Shown here in pieces: positions 10,916 through 19,052 of a stretch of DNA of 64,000 nt (positions within the stretch are counted from its first letter, which is position 1; the number at the start of each line of letters is the position of its first letter). The translations under genes were made by a program, and so were the position numbers. The DNA comes from Thelonectria olida (Eukaryota > Ascomycota > Sordariomycetes > Hypocreales > Nectriaceae), in contig JAGPYM010000010.1 in the NCBI GenBank assembly GCA_020736575.1, positions 558,001 to 622,000 on the forward strand, read 5' to 3'. The notes under the pieces were generated by a model. That model saw only the letters and a program-made list of their open reading frames with translations. It ran no database searches and was not told the DNA's origin.

Positions 10916-11761
10916 ATTCGGGTATGGACTAGGATAGATAGGTAGATTTGACTTAGAGTATGTTACTGTTATTTCTTGATTGTATTCTAAATGTGGCTTT
11001 GTGAATGCAAGCCTGTTCCCAACTGATCGTATGGTCCAGTTTCAACTTGAGATCCACCTCGTCGTAGCAAAGGGCCAGGGACAAGGCTCAGATCTTGGCC
11101 TGATTAGCCATTAGAACAATTCCTAGTTTAGGTGCTAGGTAATTAGGGTGTCGTGGCTAGGGTGTCTGAACCTGATCTCAGCACATGGTATTTGAAATAG
11201 GTAGTGTTTCTTCCATCATGAGTCACTCAATCTCCTGCGTAACATTATTGCAGCCTCGCTTGCACCATGGCCTATTTCTGACTTGCGAACCCGAGACCGA
11301 TCAACGGAGAATGTAACGGACAGCTACACCGTCAATCCAGTGTTGCATCGCGACGACAGACGACTACCATACGAAATCAGCATAACCGACCTCCGGAGCA
11401 AACTATAGACATGGATTAGTTACACCCCTGGGAGCCGGACCAAGGACCGGGCCTTGAACAAGTCTGCGGGGGGACTTGCGGAGATCTAACCTGGCAAGTC
11501 TTCCGAGGTCTGCATCTAGCAACATGATAGGAGCACTTGTTCAAAGCTTCTGACTTGCACGAGCTCAACCATTATTCGAGCGCAAACAAGGAGAGTAGAC
11601 TATTTCCCCGCTTTCGCGGGGTTGGCGGCTTGAGGCTAGGCGATGAAGCCAGGGTGTTTCGTGAGATATAAGAGAGCGTTTCGTTGCCTTATCTACCTCA
11701 CTTAGCAGACTGTCTTCATCCTCCGTATCATTATCCAACCACAGCTCTTGTGCATATCAAC
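10916..11761. promoter_or_regulatory. Upstream region of the secreted lyase gene
   Basis: These 846 bp contain the palindrome CTCCGGAG at 11391-11398, the hexamer shared by the other cluster promoters, a GC hairpin near 11608-11623 (CCCCGC, short loop, GCGGGG) and a TATA-like element (entered separately). No coding potential is seen. Confidence 0.45.
11667..11672 (+). promoter_or_regulatory. TATA-like box (TATAAG) of the lyase gene
   Basis: TATAAG lies 90 bp before the ATG at 11762, with a pyrimidine-rich stretch between them, a usual fungal core promoter arrangement. Confidence 0.45.
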
Positions 11762-13066
11762 ATGCTTCTATCTCGCATCGCCCTATCTCTATGGGCTTTC
11801 ACTGGCCTTGTTCAAGCAACACCACTGAGTGATACCTTGGACCCTCGTGCAAGCCACAACTTCCGCTTCAAGCATCCCGGCGCTCTTCACACTGCCCGAG
11901 ACATTCTCCGCGTCAAGAAGCATGTCAAACACCAAGATGAACCGTGGCTTACCGCCTGGAACCATCTGCAGAGCAGCAAGCACGCCCAGTCGACCTGGAC
12001 GCCCACGCCCAAGACGGTCCTTGTCCGCGGCGTAAACGACAGGCTCTCGCAGAACTACCCCGCTGCGTACCGCGATGCGCATTCGGCATATCAGTTGTCC
12101 CTCCGCTGGCTCATCTCGGGCAACACGTCATACGCCGACACTGCCGTCACCATCCTCAACGCCTGGGCATCGACGCTCGAAGCCATCGACGGCAACGAGG
12201 ACCTGTACCTTGCCGCCGGCTTGTACGGCTACCAATTCGCCAACGCAGCCGAACTCCTGCGCTCGTACTCGGGCTGGTCTAAGGCCAACCAAACGGCCTT
12301 CAGCACCATGTTGAACGACATCTTCGCCCCGCTGAACCACGACTTCCTCGAAGACCACAACGGCAAGCCCGACTTCTACTACGCCAACTGGGACCTCTGC
12401 AACATTGCCTCGCTCATGGCCATTGGCATCTTCAGCGACAACAAGACCATGTACCAGTACGCCGTCGACTACTTCAAGCACGGCCCGACCAGCGGCGTCG
12501 TGGCCAACGGCGCCCTGCCGTTCTTCTCGATCGCCAACTTCACCGAGGAAGGTTCCGGCAAGATCCTCATGCAGGGCCAGGAAGCCGGCCGCGACCAGGC
12601 GCACTCGCTGCTCGGCTTCTCGCTGCTCGGCGTCATCGGCCAGCAAGGATATAACCAAGGAGTTGACCTGTACGCGACGTTTGGCAACCAAATTCTCAAC
12701 GGGTAAGCCTCCCCTTTCCATTCCGTATCAGATCCATGCATCTAATTTCCTAGGGCCGAATATGTCGCCAAATACAACACCAACCACTCGGTGCCGTACA
12801 CTCCATACGTGAGCTGGGAGGGCACCCTCCCCGTAGTCGCAGAAAAAGCTCGCTTCAGCGTCCGTCCTGGTTTTGAGACGATTTACTCGCACTATGCAGA
12901 AATCAAGGGGTTGAACGCTTCCTGGTCCAAGGCGTACCGCGACTTTGTCAATGCTAACATCACAAGTGGTATCGAGGGCGGCGGTGGTGATTATGGTCCG
13001 AACTCGGGCGGTTACGATTTTCTGGGACATGGGACTTTAATGAATAGGCTCAAATCTGACGACTGA
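11762..13066 (+). CDS. Secreted alginate-lyase-family polysaccharide lyase
   Basis: Two exons, 11762-12702 and 12754-13066, with a 51 nt intron; 1254 nt, 417 aa. The N-terminus MLLSRIALSLWAFTGLVQA is a signal peptide. The mature part has the alpha-toroid pattern of the alginate_lyase family (PF05426-like): HPGALHTARDILRVKKHV near the start, NWDLCNIASLMAIGIF (Asn209-Trp210-Asp211) and GQEAGRDQAHSLLGF with His281. These are the conserved Asn/His-bearing segments of such lyases, which cut polyuronides by beta-elimination and leave a 4,5-unsaturated residue. Several N-x-S/T sites agree with secretion. The product of this step is the substrate of GH88, whose gene ends 850 bp upstream. The true polymer (glucuronan, alginate or another uronan) cannot be told from sequence. 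Confidence 0.85.
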
Positions 13067-13649
13067 TGTGACCAAGTGTTGGCCAGGGCAGCTTTGAGAG
13101 GGTTCGATCTGTGTCGAACACATCGTATCACTTAGGACAAGTTATCTCAAGTTATCTGACATCCCACATCTACTATTTGATATCCGTACACTAAATGTGG
13201 CTGGGACAGTTGCCCCGCTATTATTGGCCAATAGTGTTAATTCGTCTGTGCGCCCATACTAAATTTGCAGGCTCTTTCGCAGCCGAGGCTACTGCTCTAA
13301 AACCCTCCAAATAGCGCCAAAAATGCCTTTGTAGTAGCGATGCCCTCACAGCAGCAATGCCCTCACAGCGGCGATGCCCTTACAGCAACAATGCCCTCAT
13401 AGTGGTGTTAGAGACGGGAGGTTGAGCCACATTGTGTGGCGGTAGCCCCACATTTGGTATGTCAAATAGTGGATGCGGTATGTCAGATAACTCGTCCCTA
13501 TCTAAGGTATTCAATGATCGCCCAATGCTACCAAATACTTCCCAAACGCCCGCTCCCAGTGCAAATCTAATGCTATTAATTACCCAACAAGTTCGCCTTC
13601 AGATGCTGTTTGTCTCCTTCTCTTTTGTGTACCTATGTGCCCTACGCCT
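13067..13649. other. Convergent intergenic, 583 bp
   Basis: This stretch separates the lyase and CHAT-protein 3' ends and contains a small minisatellite (separate entry). Nothing else is seen. Confidence 0.6.
13333..13400 (+). repeat. Minisatellite, 4 x 17 bp
   Basis: Four tandem copies of a 17-mer with consensus AGCRRCRATGCCCTCAC, differing at one to four positions per copy, lie in non-coding DNA between two convergent genes. Confidence 0.85.
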
Positions 13650-15893
13650 TCATCCCTGGATCCCCAGCTTGGGCTTCCGCTCATCGGTTGGTAACCTCAC
13701 GTCGCGTATATATCGACTATGCACCGTATAACTCCATGGCAAATGCGCCCACCATTCTCCTTGTAAATGCTGTAGATATGTCCTCCACCACTGCGCGTCT
13801 TCGCTTCCTAGGAATAACAGGTAGCTGTGTCTGTCGGCGTGTAATCGCTCCGCGAACCGCTGAAGACATGCTTGCACCAGGGATCGCCTCCGCTCCAGCT
13901 CGGCATTTCGTGCGGCATCGGCCAAGTATCCAGGTGCCACGACAGCATCGACGTCGTATACGATATGTAGCGTCTGCCGCAGCGCTCGCACGGATTTCGG
14001 GGGAAACAGCAGCTGGAGGTAGCCTCCGTTCGTGGCCCTCGTCCGTTTCTCTCTCGGCTTCACGCCCCCCGGACGGAGCCACGATCGCGCAAAGTCTTTT
14101 CCCTTGTAGTACAGCACTTCGTCGACTAGATTTGTGTTGAGCCACATGTACACCATCTGGTCAATGGTGCTGGTGAGTTTGGACCCTGGCCTCCTCAGAT
14201 CGCTCGCGTACACGATTCGAAACGTCATGAGCTTGTATTCGAGCTCCAGCAAGTGCAGCTGCATCCTCAACACTGGCTCGCCTTGCATAAACGAGTCTCC
14301 CAGTCGCGGCGTTGTCGGCTTCCATACGCCGCTCATAAAACTCTTTGCTGACGCGTTTGACATCGTTGACCCTTGTGATCGAGCCGACGGCGCTGGACTC
14401 GGCTCACGCACCGGACGGACGACTTCTTCAACTGGCATCTTACGCGTGTAGTTGACACACAGAAAAAAGTCCTGATACGCACGTCCAACCCTATTCGTCG
14501 GCTTCTGTCGAATGGCCTCCCTTCCCCGATAGGCTGCGAGGTGGAAGTCCTTGCACTGCACTAACAATTCGTCGTAAAAGGCGTCCAGGTACGTCGACAC
14601 AGTCTGCCAGTGGACATAGAACCACATGGCCGAGACATTGCATATGCCGTGCTCAAGAAAAATGTTGGCAAGGCTCGTGGCGGACCCGGAGCGGTTGTAG
14701 GCGGACAGACAGGCGTTGAGGACGACATTTTCGATCTGGTATCGGGCGAGGACGGAGGCTACGGCGTCGGCGCTGGCGAGGTGCGTCTGGGGGACTTGGT
14801 AGCCGTGAGAAGGGACGTGGTTTTGTTTGGCGAAGAGGAGCCAAGGGACTTGTACTCCACGTCTAGCTGGGTCAGCAACGGCATGCATACGAGCGGGGAT
14901 ACCAAAAACGCACTCGTCACTCATAATACGACCATGGAGATCAAAATGGACCAGGTGAAAGAATGTCCCCTGTGAAGCCCGCACCTCCAAGTGTTCCTCC
15001 AGCTCCTCGCGACTTCCTGGCCGCACAACCTCCAGCATGATCCTACTCCTCAACTTCCGCTGCACATTCATCAGAGGCCATTGCGCAAGGTCCGGCTCGG
15101 GGTCTCGCTCGGCACCAGTCCGACTAAAATCGCGAGCAACCACCAGCAGCACGTGAAAGTCGAGCGTCGTGTCTGCCTGCACCGTGGCAAACGAGGGCAT
15201 GAGCCGGGAGTTGGGCCGCCGGAAGCGGAGGGGTTTCGGAGGCGGCGGGATGTCGCTGATGCGGGTGACGCGCAGACGAAGCTTGGGGTCGGCCATGGAG
15301 ACAGCTTCGAGCAGCTCCCAAGCTAGACAGTGGATGCCAGGCGAGTCGCCACTGGAGGCTGGGGTGTCGATGATGTAGATGTGGCATTCAGTAGCGGGTG
15401 GGCAGCTCAGGTGCGAGTTGAGCTGGTGCCAAAGACTCTCGCCATAGACGCGAATCAAGTCCTCCAGCTGCGATATGGCATCGACGCCGCCTTCGTGCAA
15501 CGTCATGTTCATGCTCTCGGCGCTCCATATCGGCCGGTCCGAGTCGCGCAGGTAGTGTTCGAAGACGGATTTGTATTGGGACTCGAGAAAAGGATCTTGG
15601 ATAGTGGCGCGAACCTCGTCATTGTCGTTGACGGCAATGGAAACGCCCCAGACACGCGGCAACTGTCTCGTCTCAGGATGGTCGGCAGTCGACTGGATTA
15701 GCCTCTTCGACCGCACGTAGACAAGATCCATATCCCGGTCCCGAGTCGGCTTGGAGGGTGTGTGTCTATGTCCATTGACCGCATATTCCGCGTCGGGGAT
15801 GGAGAGGTTCGGGGGGGAGGTTGAGGAGGGAATGGTGAAGGATTCTCCTGCAAATGTTAGCTTCCAGCTTGTCCAAGGTAGCTTCCTGCGCAT
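13650..15893 (-). CDS. CHAT-domain (caspase-like) protein
   Basis: A long frame ending at 13650; 747 aa from the ATG at 15893. The start is uncertain: upstream the frame only reaches a GTG at 15941, a CTAAC...GCAG pattern ending near 15838 looks like an intron acceptor, and an internal ATG at 15731 is possible. The CHAT signature is clear: FHLVHFDLHG with His316 and His320, then VVLNACLSA with Cys395 before a stretch SATSLANIFLEHGICNVSAM. CHAT proteins are clan CD (caspase/separase-like) peptidases with a His-Cys dyad. The approximately 320 C-terminal residues are not recognised. No TPR or NACHT region is present in this frame, so partners, if any, are encoded elsewhere. Protease activity is plausible because both dyad residues are retained. 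Confidence 0.75.
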   Translation of the reverse strand: MRRKLPWTSWKLTFAGESFTIPSSTSPPNLSIPDAEYAVNGHRHTPSKPTRDRDMDLVYVRSKRLIQSTADHPETRQLPRVWGVSIAVNDNDEVRATIQDPFLESQYKSVFEHYLRDSDRPIWSAESMNMTLHEGGVDAISQLEDLIRVYGESLWHQLNSHLSCPPATECHIYIIDTPASSGDSPGIHCLAWELLEAVSMADPKLRLRVTRISDIPPPPKPLRFRRPNSRLMPSFATVQADTTLDFHVLLVVARDFSRTGAERDPEPDLAQWPLMNVQRKLRSRIMLEVVRPGSREELEEHLEVRASQGTFFHLVHFDLHGRIMSDECVFGIPARMHAVADPARRGVQVPWLLFAKQNHVPSHGYQVPQTHLASADAVASVLARYQIENVVLNACLSAYNRSGSATSLANIFLEHGICNVSAMWFYVHWQTVSTYLDAFYDELLVQCKDFHLAAYRGREAIRQKPTNRVGRAYQDFFLCVNYTRKMPVEEVVRPVREPSPAPSARSQGSTMSNASAKSFMSGVWKPTTPRLGDSFMQGEPVLRMQLHLLELEYKLMTFRIVYASDLRRPGSKLTSTIDQMVYMWLNTNLVDEVLYYKGKDFARSWLRPGGVKPREKRTRATNGGYLQLLFPPKSVRALRQTLHIVYDVDAVVAPGYLADAARNAELERRRSLVQACLQRFAERLHADRHSYLLFLGSEDAQWWRTYLQHLQGEWWAHLPWSYTVHSRYIRDVRLPTDERKPKLGIQG

Positions 15894-17375
15894 TTGAGCA
15901 TACAGTGGGAGTTGGTTATTATTCGGTATAGCGCATCGCACATATTAACTCCAGAGGCACGATGCTTCTCACGTCAAGATGCAAATGTCCTAGGTAAGGT
16001 AGCCAAAATATTCCTGTCGCAAATGCACCACACAACTGCTGCTATGCAAGGCAAAGGAGAAGCAAGATGGAACAAGGCGACCAACCGAAACAAGCTGGCC
16101 TGGTGGAATTAAATCTGGCCCCCGGCACTCCAAGAGGCTCAGCCCTTCGCTGCGAACCCCGGAGCATCTCCCCGCCTACGACCGACCACCCGCTAATTTA
16201 ACGAGCATGAAGCTCACCAACCAACGTTATGGCCACTGAAGCGCTGGGGCTTCTCTACGACCCGGGCATGTCAGCGCTGAATCGCCTCGTCGTCGTTAAG
16301 CGACGTGTTGTTCCCCTTGCATTGGTTCCATCTCAAGGCTCCAGCTGGCTGTGCAAACGCCACTCCTAAATGCTGAGGGGAGGCGAACCAGTGGCGAGGC
16401 TCTCAACGATTAGTAACTAGTCTACTCGTACTTGGTACTCGTGTCGAGGGCAACTCTCAAACACGACTGGTTGAGGGAAAATACCACATTTGTTGAGACT
16501 AAGGCAGATTGCGATACACATTCACAACTCAACTCCTTTGTTCTCGCCCGACCGAAATCCCTTTCAACTCACAAGTCAGGCTTTGAATCACGAGACATAT
16601 TAGTCACCCTCATGACAGCGTCTTCACGGCCCGCGAATTAGGCTTTCGGGCTGGTCCGTTGGTGGCATCCAAGGCAATCGAGCTAGTTGATGGCTTGAAG
16701 GACTCCAGGACTCTGCCGGTACGTGGTGACTGTTGATTGAGTGATGCCGAATACATGTGAGAGTTTTCAAGTCGAGGTCCTATGAGTGAGGCCATCACAA
16801 GTAGACAAATGTAGTTTCAATATGGGCCAGCATCAAGATAGTTACAGTCACAAAATGGATACAAACGAACAGTAATGTCGTTTTATAGCAAGTCACATGG
16901 AGAGAATCGTAACAGTGTCTTCAAATGAAATCTTCATTATGCATAGCAAGACAGTTTCACCCGTCTGCATCTATCCTAAACGAGTGTGGTATTCAATCCC
17001 AAACGCCTCTCCCTAACAAATGAGAGATCAACTTTCCCTTCCAATGCACCTGTATTCTGCGCCCCTCGCAATAGAGCGGTCTCATGTCTGTGGATAGCTC
17101 ATGAAAGTATCACGAGCATTGTACCGTAATCCAGATGCCGGGCTTCGCAGTGTTATCGTAGAAAAAAAAACAAATCCTCGCGCCCTTATATCATCCCACG
17201 TCCTCGGGTGCCGCTCGCAGCCCGGATAATTCATATTTCGTTAAAACACATCTCGTTTCGTCAATGTAGGAAACCAGAAAGAAGTAAAAACACTAGGAAA
17301 AGGTAATAAAGAGACAGTATTGTGAAATACATGCGTTCTGACGCCTTGAAATGTAGAAGCACAAGGAAACGCTCT
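15894..17375. other. Intergenic, about 1.5 kb
   Basis: This lies upstream of the CHAT gene and downstream of the J-domain gene. The stretch at 17160-17170 holds an A-run close to the J-gene 3' end. No coding ORF or repeat is supported. Confidence 0.5.
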
Positions 17376-19052
17376 CTAGGCAAACGCAGACGTGTAGTAG
17401 TCGTCGTACGTTGGTGTTGTTGGGTAATGAGAGCTGTAGTTGACGTCGTGGACGCCATAGTCTGGGGACGTTTTGACTTTGTAAGGGACATCCGCGTAGT
17501 CGTTGGCCGAACTCCGATGGCTGCTTTCGCGAGGTTGGCGGCCCACGTCCACGCGAACGTTGGGGTTTGGATAGTACGAGAATCCGCTCTGCACAGGGTC
17601 GAAGCTGCGCGAGTAGTCATCCTGCAGGATCGCACGGCCGGTCTCGACCTTGTACGTTTTGCGGTTGTACTCATCTGGTGAGCGATGCTTCTTGCTGCTG
17701 CGGTGCTTGCGACTGCTATGTCGACGTTCGTATTCTCCATCAGAGTCACTCTCCATAGATACCTGAGCCTGGAGCCTTGAACGCTCACGACCACGGGGCT
17801 CCGAGGGATACGCTCCGCTAAAGGTAGCTGCTCTTGATGGCATGGGGGGCATTCGAGAGTACACATCCGCCGGCATCGTGTTTTGCCTGCCATATCGCGG
17901 GGGGGAACCGGACATGGTGGCCTGCGCGGTGGCAGCCTTTGACGCCTTGTGCGCAGAAGGAGAAACGTTGATAACTTCAGGGTCCTCCAGAACCTCCCGC
18001 GAGGGCTTCTTGTGGGCGGATCCTCGTCGACTCTTCGCCGAGGACCGGCGCACATCGTCGTCTTCAGCCGGAGCTGCAAAGGGCGACGATTGACCAGCGG
18101 GCATTGGGGGAGTAGGGGCCGCAGGCGGGTGTGTGAATTGTCCACGAGAGTAGGCGGGGTTTTTGGACTGAATGTACGCGGCAGCGTTCCTGGTTTGTAC
18201 CTCATCCTTGGCAAGTACAGGCATGGGAGGAGGAGGAATGGAGCTCATGGGAACCTCTTCCCGGTGAGCAGATCGATCCCGCTTCTCATCATGCTTCTTG
18301 CTTGACTTCTTCTTCTCTTTCTCCACTCGAATAGGTTCATCAAATAGCAGCTCCTCTTCAATGTAAGGTGTCTTGGCGTGTCGCTTCTTCTCCTCGCCGT
18401 CGCGCTGGCGATCCTTATCACGAGCCTTCTCACGAGCCTTCTTTTCCGCCTTTCGGGCCTTTCGGGCCTCTTCTTCGGCACGTCGGGCATACTCCTCTGC
18501 CTTTTCCGCTTTCCTGCGGCGTTCACGATCACGCTCCTTTTCAGCAGCTCGTTCTCGTTCTCGCTCGCGGTCGCGGTCCTCCCGCTTTGACTTGCTCTCG
18601 TAAGATTTTTCACGTCTTACGGGGATCTCGAAAACGCGCTCGCGAGATTCTTCATAGGATCGAGACATTGGAGTAAACTTGGCGCTCGGGGGGGTTCCGG
18701 AACTCGACTTGTACGACGAAGGGCGAGGCTCTGGAGTTCGAATCTCAAACTTGTAAGTCTGAGTGCTTCTCGGGGCAGAAGAGTTCGCCTTGGCCTGCAT
18801 CTGCCTTCGCAGCTCGGCTAGGCGGACCTGGTCATCGTAGCGTTGGCGGTCCTTGTCATTGCTCAGAAGTTCGTAGGCCTGCTGGACCTTTTGGAATTCA
18901 TCTTGCTTCTGGGCCTTCAGGGTCGGGTCTTGCACCTTGTCTGGGTGACATTTGAGGACGAGTTTGCGGTGGGCGGAACGGATTTCGGGAATTTGGGCAT
19001 CCTGGGTAACTCCCAAAATCTTGTAAGGATCGGGCGGCAAGGTAGCAGTCAT
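17376..19052 (-). CDS. J-domain (DnaJ/Hsp40) co-chaperone with highly charged central region
   Basis: Single exon, 558 aa, ATG at 19052. Residues 8-75 form a J domain (DPYKILGV...KCHPDKVQD) with the essential His36-Pro37-Asp38 that stimulates Hsp70 ATPase. Residues about 140-240 are almost entirely Arg, Lys and Glu with Ala (repeats of RDRERER and RRAEEEARKARK), predicted to form a long single alpha helix or coiled coil. The rest is Ser/Pro-rich and disordered. There is no G/F region or zinc-binding domain, so it is a class C J protein. Charged class C proteins of this sort often act in RNA or splicing complexes, but I cannot assign a partner. Confidence 0.85.
   Translation of the reverse strand: MTATLPPDPYKILGVTQDAQIPEIRSAHRKLVLKCHPDKVQDPTLKAQKQDEFQKVQQAYELLSNDKDRQRYDDQVRLAELRRQMQAKANSSAPRSTQTYKFEIRTPEPRPSSYKSSSGTPPSAKFTPMSRSYEESRERVFEIPVRREKSYESKSKREDRDRERERERAAEKERDRERRRKAEKAEEYARRAEEEARKARKAEKKAREKARDKDRQRDGEEKKRHAKTPYIEEELLFDEPIRVEKEKKKSSKKHDEKRDRSAHREEVPMSSIPPPPMPVLAKDEVQTRNAAAYIQSKNPAYSRGQFTHPPAAPTPPMPAGQSSPFAAPAEDDDVRRSSAKSRRGSAHKKPSREVLEDPEVINVSPSAHKASKAATAQATMSGSPPRYGRQNTMPADVYSRMPPMPSRAATFSGAYPSEPRGRERSRLQAQVSMESDSDGEYERRHSSRKHRSSKKHRSPDEYNRKTYKVETGRAILQDDYSRSFDPVQSGFSYYPNPNVRVDVGRQPRESSHRSSANDYADVPYKVKTSPDYGVHDVNYSSHYPTTPTYDDYYTSAFA

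Noticed and set aside
12128..12721. 197-codon minus-strand frame rich in Val and Glu
   Set aside because: Antisense shadow of the lyase coding region.
15838..15893. Possible 5' intron in the CHAT gene (GTATGC donor, GCTAAC branch, GCAG acceptor, 56 nt)
   Set aside because: The splice signals look good, but joining to the nearest upstream ATG creates a stop at the junction, so I kept the unspliced start and flagged it as uncertain.
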